48,108 nt of DNA, taken from NCBI GenBank assembly GCA_029570205.1, contig JAKQSI010000056.1, positions 1-48,108 on the forward strand, in the 5' to 3' direction. The stretch's first letter is position 1, and each line of letters opens with the position of its first letter. Source of the DNA: Candidatus Omnitrophota bacterium (GTDB lineage Bacteria; Hinthialibacterota; Hinthialibacteria; Hinthialibacterales; JAKPRU01). A program made the position numbers and the translations under genes. Positions 1 through 9,169 of this stretch are shown in pieces. The notes under the pieces are model-generated. The model saw only the letters and a list, made by a program, of their open reading frames with translations, had not been told where the DNA came from and did no database searches.

Positions 1-1
1 C

Positions 2-109
2 AAGCAGGTAGAGGAAGCGCAGCAGAAAATTGTCGCGATTATCCGCCGCCTGGAAGATGCCGGAGAAATCATTATTTCCCGCGGCGGCGAAGAGGACATG
101 ATGGTGTAA
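2..109 (+). CDS. fliG: Flagellar motor switch protein FliG, C-terminal end (partial)
   Basis: This is the last 35 codons of a gene entering from the left edge; the stop is TAA at 107-109. The peptide carries AQQKIVAIIRRLEDAGEI followed by an RGGEED tail, the usual ending of FliG, the rotor protein that binds FliM and MotA at the cytoplasmic face of the flagellar basal body. Only the last helix and tail are visible, so this is a recognition by ending rather than by domain. It implies that the organism is, or recently was, flagellated and that a flagellar operon lies to the left. Confidence 0.75.
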   Translation, partial: KQVEEAQQKIVAIIRRLEDAGEIIISRGGEEDMMV

Positions 110-146
110 CAATGGGGGATTGCGGATTATGAATTATGAACGGTAG

Positions 147-394
147 GACAGGCCTCCGTGCCTGTCAGATTGAGGAACAGTAGGACAGGCCTCCGTGCCT
201 GTCAGATTGAGGAACAGTAGGACAGGCCTCCGTGCCTGTCGAAGGAAGATGAACGGTAGGACAGGCCTCCGTGCCTGTCGAAGGGAGATGAACGGTAGGA
301 CAGGCCTCCGTGCCTGTCAAAAGAAGATAAACAGTAGGACAGGCCTCCGTGCCTGTCAGATTGAGGAACGGCAGGACAGGCCTCCGCGCCTGTC
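147..394. repeat. Seven-copy hairpin-repeat array (family A)
   Basis: Seven copies of GACAGGC-CTCCGT-GCCTGTC are spaced about 38 bp apart. Each can form a 7-bp stem with a 6-nt loop; the last copy has loop CTCCGC. Spacers are also similar (AGATTGAGGAACAGTAG or GAAGGAAGATGAACGGTAG types), so whole units have duplicated in tandem. The array directly follows fliG and is not coding: the apparent ORFs across it on both strands only translate the repeat. Further copies lie at 31407-31426 and 31875-31894. Confidence 0.95.
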
Positions 395-434
395 GAAAGA
401 AGATAAACCTCCACCTGTCATCGTATTCTTACTC

Positions 435-2609
435 TCACCTTGACCGCGCCCGCCTCCTTGGCATGTCGATATCAGGTTCCGTGATGTTGTCCTGCTCTTC
501 GGCAATGCTGAATTGAATGCGGTAAGGGGTATTGGAGAACAACTGCCCGTCTATTGTGCGAAGTTTCTTCCCGATCGTGATCGAATACCGTGTCCCGGCA
601 TTCAATCCTACCTCCACCTCGATTCTTCCACCTGATCCGCGAGGTCGTGTAAAGAATTCCGGCACGGATTGTGCGTGCGGATTAATCTGGAACGCTGCGC
701 TCAGACTGGCCAGATCAACGGGCGCATTGGTGTCGATAATCAGGCGGTGTATCGGAAACAGAAGCACATTCCTTGCCCCGTCTTTCGGGACACTGCCGAC
801 GATCAGAGGGCCATCCGTCGTAAATCGAAAAACATAATCGTTGCGTAACGGTATCCCTTTCGGATTGGATGCCGACCGGCGGATGGCAACCTCATAGGTT
901 GTTTTAAACTGGAGCCCCTGAGGTCCCTGGCGCAATAAACGGAGGTGCAGTGTATCGTGATCCGATAGCTCACTCTCCCGACCGAAAAACATGTCCAGGG
1001 CAACGGCCGGTGAAACAAGAACGCTGCTCTTGACGGAATTCCCATCCATCGTCTCGCTGAACTTGACCGTAACATCGAGGAATTGATCGAAACCCACGTT
1101 CCGTGCCCGATTCGGAGGATTCGAGCTGACTACGTAAGGATGCTCGACCTCTCGTTTCAGTACCACTGGAGGAAGGGAAACGGTTTCTTCGGGAAAGACA
1201 GTTACGTCTTCCAGGTATTCGGTCTGATACCCCGCCTTTTCAAAGATAACCAGGTGTTTTCCTGCCGGAACATCCTGAAAGAAAAAGAGGCCTCCGGGTG
1301 CGGATAAGGTTACCTGGCTCGTGGTCTGAACGGCCACCGTCACGCCACCGGCAGTGTTGTTATCTTCCAGTGTCACCATTCCTTCGATGGCTCCGTATCC
1401 CTCCACACCCTGTTCCAGGTCCTCTTCCGTGACTCGGCCCAGCGTCAGAGGGGGCGCTTCACTGATGATGCTCGCGCCGATCTCCACATCGAACAGCCGC
1501 TCGGTCCGGTATCCCGGATGCGAAGCTTCCACCACATACTTCCCGCTTGGAATATCCACGAAAATATACCGGCCTTCCGCGTTTGTTATCACGCTTTGCT
1601 GGATTCCGATCAGCCGCACCGTCGTCCCTTCGTGACTTGTTTGATCCTGAAGAGTAACGATTCCCTGCAAAACGCCACGACCGACCTGTCCGGCGCTTCG
1701 GCGCAGGGTCACAAAAAGCCCGATCCCCTCCGTCGCAGAGAAAGGTGTCACATTAGGCACTTGTTCCGTGTTGAATCCCGCATGAGAAAACTCCACTGTG
1801 TATGGGCCTTCTCCAAGATTCTCCAACCGGAAACTGCCGTCTACCGAAGTAGTTGTTGCAGACCCCGGAACTTCAAGCACGCTCACCATGGAGCCGCTGT
1901 GATTGATCTCCCCATCCAGCAGAACTCTTCCCCATAAGCGCCGGTCACCGAGAACCGGCTTTTCAATCTCCGCCGCGAGAGTGGGTACAATGGACGGAGA
2001 AAGCACGATATCCGGCAGAATTACCGCCGCCGGTTCGTCTACAGTCACCTGAAGATCGCTGACACTCTGGTATCCGTCTTTAAGGGCGATGAGTTGATAC
2101 GTGCCCATTTCCACTTTATCGAATCGAAAGACACCGCTTTCGTCGGTGGTTGTAGAGTGCGGGGTTCCCAGGAGCAGAACAATTGCGCCGGAATGATCTT
2201 CCCGACCTTCCAGTCGGATTCGTCCCCGGATACTGCCTGTTTTGGGCGGAAGAGGAATCAGGGGCTGGCTCGCAAGAGTAACCTGTGCCCCGGCCGGAAT
2301 CTGTACGGTTTGCCGGATTTCTTCATACCCCTCTTCGCTTGCGACCAGCTCATACTCTCCGGCCATAATCCCCCGGATGTGGAATCGCCCCTGGCGGTCG
2401 GTGAAAGCCTGGTGGGATGTACCGGGCAGGAATACGTGAATTCCTTCGCTGTCCGCCGTATCCGCGAGAACAAACTGCCCCGACAAATCGCCTTCCGGGC
2501 TTGTTCGGGCGCAACCGAACAGAAGCGAGGCGGCAATGATCCCGCACACAAGGATCAATCCGGCCACGGCTCTCGGTAACCTCTTAGAAAAACGATGAAT
2601 CGACCGCAT
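435..2609 (-). CDS. Lipoprotein with five carboxypeptidase-regulatory-like repeats and two SbsA Ig-like domains
   Basis: The 724-aa protein begins with a long hydrophobic signal ending in the lipobox LLFGC, so Cys33 is the probable lipidation site. Five beta-sandwich repeats of the carboxypeptidase-D regulatory-like type follow, starting near residues 42, 125, 225, 313 and 406. Each has the pattern G..V.L......T...G.F.F.....G.Y.L......Y. Two SbsA/Big_5 Ig-like domains follow, starting with VSSNPPNRARNVGF near 491 and VGSVPKDGARNVLL near 605. No catalytic domain is visible, so I infer a surface-exposed binding or structural protein. A GGAGG lies about 14 nt before the ATG. It stands alone on the minus strand, with a chemoreceptor remnant upstream of it. 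Confidence 0.85.
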   Translation of the reverse strand: MRSIHRFSKRLPRAVAGLILVCGIIAASLLFGCARTSPEGDLSGQFVLADTADSEGIHVFLPGTSHQAFTDRQGRFHIRGIMAGEYELVASEEGYEEIRQTVQIPAGAQVTLASQPLIPLPPKTGSIRGRIRLEGREDHSGAIVLLLGTPHSTTTDESGVFRFDKVEMGTYQLIALKDGYQSVSDLQVTVDEPAAVILPDIVLSPSIVPTLAAEIEKPVLGDRRLWGRVLLDGEINHSGSMVSVLEVPGSATTTSVDGSFRLENLGEGPYTVEFSHAGFNTEQVPNVTPFSATEGIGLFVTLRRSAGQVGRGVLQGIVTLQDQTSHEGTTVRLIGIQQSVITNAEGRYIFVDIPSGKYVVEASHPGYRTERLFDVEIGASIISEAPPLTLGRVTEEDLEQGVEGYGAIEGMVTLEDNNTAGGVTVAVQTTSQVTLSAPGGLFFFQDVPAGKHLVIFEKAGYQTEYLEDVTVFPEETVSLPPVVLKREVEHPYVVSSNPPNRARNVGFDQFLDVTVKFSETMDGNSVKSSVLVSPAVALDMFFGRESELSDHDTLHLRLLRQGPQGLQFKTTYEVAIRRSASNPKGIPLRNDYVFRFTTDGPLIVGSVPKDGARNVLLFPIHRLIIDTNAPVDLASLSAAFQINPHAQSVPEFFTRPRGSGGRIEVEVGLNAGTRYSITIGKKLRTIDGQLFSNTPYRIQFSIAEEQDNITEPDIDMPRRRARSR

Positions 2610-2639
2610 CGATGAGTATTTTTCCTCCTGAACTCCTGC

Positions 2640-3015
2640 AGGAAACGGACCGCCTCACGCCATCCCCCACAATGAATGCCGACCGTCGCGCACGGCCTGT
2701 CACACCGTTCAACTTTGCCACGAACGAGATGAACAATCTCGCCGGCTCCCCGATTTCGTCTTTCGTCCGAATTTCCACACGATGGGCCAGATCTCCTTCA
2801 TCCCGGTCGAACTTCTCCAGAAAATGCGTAAACTCCGCCCACAGCCTCCGGACATACTTTCGAATCGGAAGATACATGGGGCAATCAGTGCCACGATAAT
2901 CACCACAACCGTCAGGATCGTGGTCTGCAAACTCCTTCCGACCAGTTCGGTCATACTCTGTTTTGCCCGCTCTTTTGCATCCGACAACGCCTGAGTGGAA
3001 AACCGGCAATAGGAT
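2640..3015 (-). pseudogene. Frameshifted remnant of a methyl-accepting chemotaxis/HAMP sensor protein
   Basis: Two minus-strand frames join into one sensor-like protein. The first reads STQALSDAKERAKQSMTEL and then a transmembrane stretch (TTILTVVVIIVALIAP). The second picks up at the same spot with PIRKYVRRLWAEFTHFLEKF and DLAHRVEIRTKDEIGE, which is a HAMP domain with its conserved proline and DEIGE box. It continues briefly as FISFVAKLNGVTGRARRSAF. The frame changes near 2870-2880, at the membrane/HAMP junction. No periplasmic sensor domain and no full signalling tip remain, so this is a decayed fragment of a chemoreceptor (or, less likely, a histidine kinase). Confidence 0.65.
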
Positions 3016-3177
3016 GTACCCCCCCAATTCTCCCGTTTTCCAGGTGAAAACGTATCGGATACAATCCGGTTTACATGCGGGTAGAATAATGGATGGACCC
3101 CTCAGACGGCAAGCCCGCCGAAAACAGACTGCCTGAACAGGGCAAACCACATCGCAACCGAAGTTCTACAAAAGAGC

Positions 3178-3250
3178 TGGGGATACCCCCCTCTCCGTTC
3201 TTGGCGAGGGTCTGGGGATACCCCTCCTCTCTCCATCCTTGGAGAGGCGC
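3178..3250. repeat. Intergenic direct repeat and hairpin between sensor remnant and rtcB
   Basis: The non-coding stretch 3016-3373 holds two copies of CTGGGGATACCCC (3178-3190 and 3212-3224). The second is followed by a short hairpin, CTCTCCA-loop-TGGAGAG. The C-rich/G-rich style resembles the CCCCACCT hairpin family found at 14132, 24906, 31679 and 33154. No gene was recognised in this stretch. Confidence 0.6.
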
Positions 3251-3373
3251 CGGGTGGTGAGGCGAAGGGCTTGGAAATAGGCATTATATCGTGCCCCTGA
3301 AGTCGCCCCCTGTGCCTGTCGGTTGTCCGGCGATACACTGTTTTCAGACAAACAACACAGGGAATAATTAACC

Positions 3374-4564
3374 ATGAAAATCCGAAATGTCCCCGGGGGC
3401 GTGCCCCTCTATCTCTATATTGAAAACCTCGAACCCGGTGCGCTGGAACAGGCCGAGAACTGCGCACGGCTCCCGTTTGTTTTTCATCACATTGCGATCA
3501 TGCCGGATGCGCACGAGGGCTATGCCATGCCCATCGGTGGCGTCATGGCCTGCCGGGACCATGTGGTTCCTTACGCGGTGGGGGTGGATATCGGCTGCGG
3601 AATGCTCGCCGTGCGCACCTCCCTGAAAGCGCACGAGGTACAGGGTGATCTGGAGAACGTTGTCAATGAAGGATTCCGAAGAATCCCTGTCGGATTCGAT
3701 TGGCACAAGAAACCCCAGAGCGCCGATCTCTTCTCTATCTGGGATGATGGAAAAAACAAAAAACGGCGGCACGGTGAAGAGACCCTGCCTGTTGTCACGG
3801 AACATCTGGACGAAGTCCGAAAGCAGCTGGGAACCCTGGGTGGCGGGAATCATTTCATTGAAATCCAGGTGGACCAGGAGGGGCATGTCTGGATGATGCT
3901 CCATTCCGGGTCACGGAATATCGGCCTCAAGGTCGCGAACCATTATCACAAGCGCGCCCAGGAGTACGTGAAAAGCAGGAACATCCGTGTCGGCAAGGAC
4001 TATTCCTATCTGCCCGTGAGTCATGAGGACGGCCGACTGTATCTCGATGAAATGGATTTCTGTGTCCGGTTCGCGTTCGAGAACCGCGACCGGATGCGCG
4101 CCGTTATGTTGGACATAATACGCGAAGTGCTGCGAAAAGATTTTCAGATTCTCGAAGATGTCCGCACGGCTCATAATTACGCAAGCTGGGAGGAGCACTA
4201 CGGTGAGAGAGTGCTGGTCCATCGTAAGGGCGCCGTGCGGGCGCGTAAGGGTGAACTGGTTACAATCCCCGGTTCTATGGGCACGGCGAGCTATATCGCG
4301 CGCGGAAAAGGCGCTCCCGAATCGTTCGAGTCCTGCTCCCATGGCGCGGGACGGTCCATGGGGCGACGGCAGGCCCTCAAAGCAATCTCAAAGGAGGAAT
4401 TCGAACACCAGATGGGTCACGTTGTTCTTGGTTGCCCCAAGATCAAAGACGCGATCCAGGAAGCGCCTGCCGCATACAAGGATATCGACGAGGTGATGCG
4501 TCAGCAGGCAGACCTGGTGGAAATTGTGCATCGACTCACACCCTTGGCGGTTTTGAAAGGATAA
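3374..4564 (+). CDS. rtcB: RNA-splicing ligase RtcB
   Basis: At 396 aa this is a normal-length RtcB, the GTP- and Mn2+-dependent ligase that joins RNA 3'-phosphate (or 2',3'-cyclic phosphate) to 5'-OH ends. Metal-site residues are visible: Cys75 in VGVDIGCGM, His160 in GTLGGGNHF and His177 in LHSGSRN. His323 in SCSHGAGRSMG is the family's guanylylated histidine. The ATG is preceded by AGGGA about 10 nt upstream. There is no archease or RtcA next to it, so it is solitary here. Its 3' end overlaps the 3' end of the convergent DNA methyltransferase gene by 29 bp. Confidence 0.95.
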   Translation: MKIRNVPGGVPLYLYIENLEPGALEQAENCARLPFVFHHIAIMPDAHEGYAMPIGGVMACRDHVVPYAVGVDIGCGMLAVRTSLKAHEVQGDLENVVNEGFRRIPVGFDWHKKPQSADLFSIWDDGKNKKRRHGEETLPVVTEHLDEVRKQLGTLGGGNHFIEIQVDQEGHVWMMLHSGSRNIGLKVANHYHKRAQEYVKSRNIRVGKDYSYLPVSHEDGRLYLDEMDFCVRFAFENRDRMRAVMLDIIREVLRKDFQILEDVRTAHNYASWEEHYGERVLVHRKGAVRARKGELVTIPGSMGTASYIARGKGAPESFESCSHGAGRSMGRRQALKAISKEEFEHQMGHVVLGCPKIKDAIQEAPAAYKDIDEVMRQQADLVEIVHRLTPLAVLKG

Positions 4565-5915
4565 TCGGAACCGAAACGGTGGTTTCATTCCCGAAAACAT
4601 CCACAATGCGCACGCCGACCCGCTCAATTTCCGACGGCAAGGGAATCTCTCGAATCTCTTTTTCAACAGGAGCGCTGTCCCGCTTGCCGTTTCGACTTCG
4701 ATAAAATCGACTTTGAAAAATACCTTCCTCGGATTCGTAACCCACACACCAGGAATCCAGCGCGTACGCAAAGTCCGCTTGCAGGATGTTCCGGGTGCGC
4801 TCTTCCTGTACGGAGCTCTTCAAGGGGATCTCCGCCAACCGATAATCCCTCAGACGCACGGTGACCGGGCCGGTCTGTCCGTATCGAACGGCTTCCACGG
4901 CGACCGTCGCAGGGGATTCCTCCGGCATTCGATCCTCACTCCGCTCCAGTACGAAACCGTGGACTTCTGAATGCAGCAGCCGTCTGCGTGTTACCTGGAT
5001 CGCCGGTGCGCTCTGATCGACCGCGATCCATCGCCGGTCCAGGTTTTCTGCGGCTACAGGCGTTGTCCCGGAACCACAGAAAAAATCCGCCACCCAGTCA
5101 CCGGGACGGGAACAACATCCGATAATTCTCTCCAGCAGCTGCAAAGGTTTCTGGGTCGCAAAGCCCTCACGCTCCGTGCGGTCGTTCTGCGCAATGTGTG
5201 GGATCTCCCACACATCGCCGTGTATCTTCCCCAGCGGGTGATAATAATGCGCCTTGCAGGCCGGAATGTTGATATTCGGACTGTACGGTGTCCGGGCGTA
5301 TGGGGATTCGCTGTCCAGAAAGGCCGTGTCAGGATTCTTCGCGTAACGCAGGATGGTGTGGTGACGGCGTCCGAATACATTTCGTTCGCGAGGCCCGCTG
5401 TTGAAATACCAGATAATCTCGTTGAGAAATCCATCCGGCAGAATCCCATCCATCACCACTTTCACGTAATGCACACGCCGATGATCCAAATGAATAAACA
5501 GATTTCCATCTTCGGCTAGAAGGTCGGCCATCAGACGCAGGCGCGGTGCCAACATGGAAAGATACGATTCGATGCCTCCCTCCCATGTATCCCTGTACGC
5601 GAGACGGTCCACGAGGGGAGCCTCACGTGTGATTTTTGTTCCATCCAGCACAACGCGGTGCCGATAGTCGCTCTGGGAATCGAATGGAGGATCGACATAA
5701 ATCAGGTTGATTTTCCCGGCGTACCCGTCGTCCAGAAGGTTTTCCATCACTTCCAGGTTATCGCCGTGAATCAAGCGGCAGGGGGAGTCGGGGAAGGGAC
5801 GGGAAGGGGAACCGATCTGTTCCACTGGAACCGCACGCACGCCCGACCGACGCAGGCGCAACGGCCCCGTTGGAAATTCGCCCGGTAAAACCTTCGATAA
5901 CGGAAGGGCGGCCAC
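4536..5915 (-). CDS. Solitary beta-class (Mod-like) DNA methyltransferase
   Basis: This 459-aa protein starts at GTG. DPPF (residues 75-78) comes before the SAM-binding motif DFFCGSGTT (277-285); that order defines beta-class amino-methyltransferases acting on adenine N6 or cytosine N4. The C-terminal third (roughly 330-459), with the ending VRIVDVFGNETTVSV, resembles the accessory domain of Mod-type enzymes. No restriction endonuclease or specificity subunit is adjacent, so this is probably an orphan methylase for regulation or protection, or one half of a split restriction system encoded elsewhere. It converges on rtcB. Confidence 0.85.
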   Translation of the reverse strand: MAALPLSKVLPGEFPTGPLRLRRSGVRAVPVEQIGSPSRPFPDSPCRLIHGDNLEVMENLLDDGYAGKINLIYVDPPFDSQSDYRHRVVLDGTKITREAPLVDRLAYRDTWEGGIESYLSMLAPRLRLMADLLAEDGNLFIHLDHRRVHYVKVVMDGILPDGFLNEIIWYFNSGPRERNVFGRRHHTILRYAKNPDTAFLDSESPYARTPYSPNINIPACKAHYYHPLGKIHGDVWEIPHIAQNDRTEREGFATQKPLQLLERIIGCCSRPGDWVADFFCGSGTTPVAAENLDRRWIAVDQSAPAIQVTRRRLLHSEVHGFVLERSEDRMPEESPATVAVEAVRYGQTGPVTVRLRDYRLAEIPLKSSVQEERTRNILQADFAYALDSWCVGYESEEGIFQSRFYRSRNGKRDSAPVEKEIREIPLPSEIERVGVRIVDVFGNETTVSVPIILSKPPRV

Positions 5916-6096
5916 GATCCGATCTCAACCCCTTACTGGCCGTGGAACCTCTCACGGCAGGATCGCTGTCGCCTCCACGAAATTACAGCAGATGTAATTT
6001 GGACTATAGTCCTTGTGATCTCATTTGACAAGACCATGCGCCTTGTCTTATTGAGATCAACCGTTAGGCTGGCGGGGAAAAGGGCGACCCTGGAGT

Positions 6097-6115
6097 GCGG
6101 GAGCGCAGCTCCCGC
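6097..6115. repeat. Palindromic hairpin in the queG upstream region
   Basis: GCGGGAGC-GCA-GCTCCCGC forms a perfect 8-bp stem with a 3-nt loop, 28 nt before the queG start. It is preceded by GGAGT, as is a degenerate GGAGTGCGGCAG motif at 34614, so it is probably another dispersed repeat rather than a queG-specific regulator. Confidence 0.6.
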
Positions 6116-6142
6116 CTTTCTCCGGCTGGAATCGGACACACC

Positions 6143-7093
6143 ATGGATCCAATCCACTTGTCAAACGCCATCAAACACGAAGCCTGGCGACTTGGCTTCG
6201 ATCCGGTCGGCATCACCGGCCCGGAACCGCCCGAATCCGCCCCCCAATTTCTGGACTGGATCCGAAAGGGGTACCACGGAGAGATGCTCTATCTGGAACA
6301 GCGCGCGCAACAGCGGCTTGACTTGCGTTCCGTCTTTCCTCCTGTTCGCTCCGTGATCGTTGTCGGCATGAACTATGCGCCCGATCCCACAACCGCTCCG
6401 GCAGGGAAGGGAAGAGTCTCCTGTTATGCGTGGGGGAAAGATTATCACATCGTGATGCGCTCCCGCATGAAGCATTTATTAGCCCGTGTGCGGGAACAAA
6501 CGGGTGTTTCTTTCGCAGCCCGAATCTGTGTCGATACGGCGCCGGTGCTGGAACGTGACCTGGCCCGACGCGCGGGCTTGGGATGGATCGGCAAGAATAC
6601 CTGCCTGGTCAATCGCAATCTCGGAACATGGCTTTTCCTGGGAGTAATTCCGACAAATTTGGATCTCCCGCCGGACACGCCGCAAAAGGACCGATGCGGC
6701 ACATGTCGAAAATGCCTGGATGCCTGTCCCACCGGCGCTCTGATCGCGCCCAGAATCCTGGATGCACGCAAATGTATCTCCGCCCTGACTATCGAATGCA
6801 GAACAAGCATTCCAACAGAATTGAAACCTTCCATCGGCAACCACCTGTTCGGCTGTGATGAATGTCTCTCCGTCTGTCCGTGGAATCGTTTCTCCCGGCC
6901 CACCAGAGAGCCGTCTTTTCAGCCGATCAACCGGGACATCCTGTTCGATCCGCCGTTCTTTCTGAATGTCGGCGAATCCGAGTTCCGTAAGAGATTTCAG
7001 AATACCCCGCCGGCGAGAACGGGACGTGCAGCCCTGGCCCGCAACGCCGCCATCGTCCTGGACAACCTGCGGAAAAAGGAATCGACAGCCTGA
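6143..7093 (+). CDS. queG: Epoxyqueuosine reductase QueG
   Basis: QueG carries out the last step of queuosine tRNA modification, reducing epoxyqueuosine to queuosine with a cobalamin cofactor and two [4Fe-4S] clusters. In this 316-aa protein the cluster cysteines are in CGTCRKCLDACPTGAL (185, 188, 191, 195) and CDECLSVCPWN (238, 241, 245), with Cys211 between. Asp131 in VDTAPVLERDLA is the expected catalytic acid. I chose the ATG at 6143 (MDPIHLS) because the upstream in-frame extension is low-complexity and crosses the hairpin at 6097. No other queuosine gene is nearby. Confidence 0.93.
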   Translation: MDPIHLSNAIKHEAWRLGFDPVGITGPEPPESAPQFLDWIRKGYHGEMLYLEQRAQQRLDLRSVFPPVRSVIVVGMNYAPDPTTAPAGKGRVSCYAWGKDYHIVMRSRMKHLLARVREQTGVSFAARICVDTAPVLERDLARRAGLGWIGKNTCLVNRNLGTWLFLGVIPTNLDLPPDTPQKDRCGTCRKCLDACPTGALIAPRILDARKCISALTIECRTSIPTELKPSIGNHLFGCDECLSVCPWNRFSRPTREPSFQPINRDILFDPPFFLNVGESEFRKRFQNTPPARTGRAALARNAAIVLDNLRKKESTA

Positions 7094-7192
7094 CCTCGTC
7101 CTCCCGTCGCTTCTGTCTCATTCGTCTCATCGGTCCTATTGCTCCCATTAACACCTCATTACAAAACCATTACCCCTCCGCATAATGCCACC

Positions 7193-9169
7193 ATGTTAAA
7201 TGATCCAATCTCTTTCCGCAGCCTGGACCCGGCAATCTTCAGCAAGAATTGGGATACCCTCGCTTTCTATCATCCCGATGTCGCAGATTCCCTGCGATCC
7301 CTTCTCGGTCCGAGTGATCCTCAATTGGGATGTATCCCCCCGATACACGGCATCCAGGATGTTCTGATCGATCAAACCGCAAAAAGAGTGATTACAATTT
7401 CCGAGATTGGCCGAGCTGTCGAGATCATCGGTCCGCAGATTCGCAAGTCCGTAGGGCTGGAGATCGAACGGATTCTTACCGGCACAAATCCGCACGTATT
7501 GGTTTTCTTTTCCTGCGGGGATTTCTCCTGCCTGGACTTCTGCCGTGAGCATGGCGGTCTGGACCGGCGCATGATCTTCGTTCTTGAAATGCGGGAAATG
7601 CTGTTTCTGGCGGCGCTGGCCATGAGGGATCTGACCGACTTCCTGTCTCACCCGAATGTTCTCTTTTGTGTCGGTTCTCACTCTGAGACTATAGAAAGAC
7701 ACGCAGATATGAGTGAGGAAATGTCTCCCCCAAGATTGGGGGAGATACAGAGCGGGGTGACTCCGAATCTCTCCGAACAGGCCCTCTGCCTCCTCCCTGC
7801 AAATGATTTCGTCGGCACGGCGGGAGCGGGATTCTTTGATCCGGCGGACCGGGATGCCTGTCTTAACGCCGTACGCCAGGCTTTTACTTCCGTCGCCAAA
7901 GAACGTTGGGACTTCATGCCGCGCTATGAGCGTTTCCTGAGCGGTCTTGATAATCCTGTTTCTCATGCCGTGCGCAAAATCTGGGGCTATGCGGTGGCCC
8001 CGGAGCGAATGGTGTATTCGATTCATCTGGAAATGCTTCGAACACTCTTCGCGGGATTTGCGGCAAACGGGATGGACTCCCGCCTGTGGATCGAGCAGCG
8101 GGAGCGCTGGTCCACACGGTTGAGAATGATCCGAGACACGGTTCTATTTGAGCCGGACATTTTCTTTTTCCTCAATACGGTTCCTGACTTGGTTTTTCGG
8201 ATGCTGTATGGACCGGGGAAACCTGTCCGCCGTCCCAGAATCGTGTGGCTGGTGGATGAGTTTGCTTTCTCCCCCATCGGCACGGCGGAGGGACTCGGCA
8301 AGTGGGACCATGTTTTCGCTATGGACCCCGAATATGTGAACCGTCTGCGCGGGCGGGATATCGGTTCTGTCAACTATCTGCCGGTTGCCGCCACGATCCA
8401 AAGGAAAGGTAGGCTGCGCGAGTGTTATCGGCATCCCATATCCTTTGTCGGGTCTGTGGTGGACCTTTCAGGGGTACTGGACGCCCTGAGTCCGGAAGAT
8501 CGAAATGTCTTGGAGGACCTGATTTCACGGACGCAGACCGGACAGACTCTTTTTGATGTCTTGCCGGACACGTTTGAGCCGATTCCGGTTGATCTGATTC
8601 GTGCAGCAGAACGATACGCAGCGGAAGTGCGGAAACCGTTCTTGCGGGGAGTCGCCGCCTTGAGATATCTCCTCTCGGTGGAGGCAAACACCCGCAAACG
8701 GGTGCGTGCAATCCGTGCCTTATTACCTTACGGCGTGGCGGTTTGTGGCCCCCCGGATTGGACTCGTCTGCTGTCTTCCGCAGCTCGGGATACCTATCAC
8801 GGCCCGCTTCCTTATTCCGAACTGCCGGATCTTTTTGCCAGCTCGAAGATCAACCTGAATCTCCACAGCCTTCAATGTCCTGACTCATTGAATCCTCGTG
8901 ACTTCGATATTCTCGCTTCAGGCGGTTTCTTGCTCAGTGATTACGTCTCGGAGGCCGATGGCGGCTTACTTGGCAATGAATCTCACGCTGTCTTTTTCAA
9001 GGGCCAAACCGATCTTCTTGAAAAAACCGCTTTATTCCTCGATGATGAAAACCGACGCCGCGCCGTTGCCGAGGCTGGTCATCGGCACGTTCTTAAAAAC
9101 CATCTCCTGCGCCACCGCGCCGCAGAGATAATGAAACAGTTCAATCGGATATTCGAGGCACATCGCTGA
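7193..9169 (+). CDS. Maf-like N-domain plus CgeB-like glycosyltransferase, paralog 1
   Basis: The 658-aa protein starts at MLNDPISF. Its first third has the pattern seen at the front of Maf-type flagellin glycosyltransferases: HVLVFFSCGDFSC, then MIFVLEMREMLFLAALAMRD, then a strand ending FLSHPNVLFCVGS. The C-terminal half resembles CgeB/DUF3880-type GT-B enzymes, with FVGSVVDLSGVL, NLNLHSLQCPDSLNPRDFD and ILASGGFLLSDY, the nucleotide-sugar-side loop of that family. A full-length paralog lies at 45660-47450 on the other strand. With fliG in the window, flagellin or surface-protein glycosylation is a reasonable inference, not shown. The stop codon overlaps an ATG of the IS3 remnant (TGATG). 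Confidence 0.75.
   Translation: MLNDPISFRSLDPAIFSKNWDTLAFYHPDVADSLRSLLGPSDPQLGCIPPIHGIQDVLIDQTAKRVITISEIGRAVEIIGPQIRKSVGLEIERILTGTNPHVLVFFSCGDFSCLDFCREHGGLDRRMIFVLEMREMLFLAALAMRDLTDFLSHPNVLFCVGSHSETIERHADMSEEMSPPRLGEIQSGVTPNLSEQALCLLPANDFVGTAGAGFFDPADRDACLNAVRQAFTSVAKERWDFMPRYERFLSGLDNPVSHAVRKIWGYAVAPERMVYSIHLEMLRTLFAGFAANGMDSRLWIEQRERWSTRLRMIRDTVLFEPDIFFFLNTVPDLVFRMLYGPGKPVRRPRIVWLVDEFAFSPIGTAEGLGKWDHVFAMDPEYVNRLRGRDIGSVNYLPVAATIQRKGRLRECYRHPISFVGSVVDLSGVLDALSPEDRNVLEDLISRTQTGQTLFDVLPDTFEPIPVDLIRAAERYAAEVRKPFLRGVAALRYLLSVEANTRKRVRAIRALLPYGVAVCGPPDWTRLLSSAARDTYHGPLPYSELPDLFASSKINLNLHSLQCPDSLNPRDFDILASGGFLLSDYVSEADGGLLGNESHAVFFKGQTDLLEKTALFLDDENRRRAVAEAGHRHVLKNHLLRHRAAEIMKQFNRIFEAHR

Noticed and set aside
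195-443. ORFs across the left array on both strands
   Set aside because: They only translate the hairpin repeat (RTGLRAC and RHGGLSY units).
3016-3177. N-terminal part of the minus-strand frame beyond the chemoreceptor remnant
   Set aside because: No domain or signal sequence is seen; cysteine-rich random composition.
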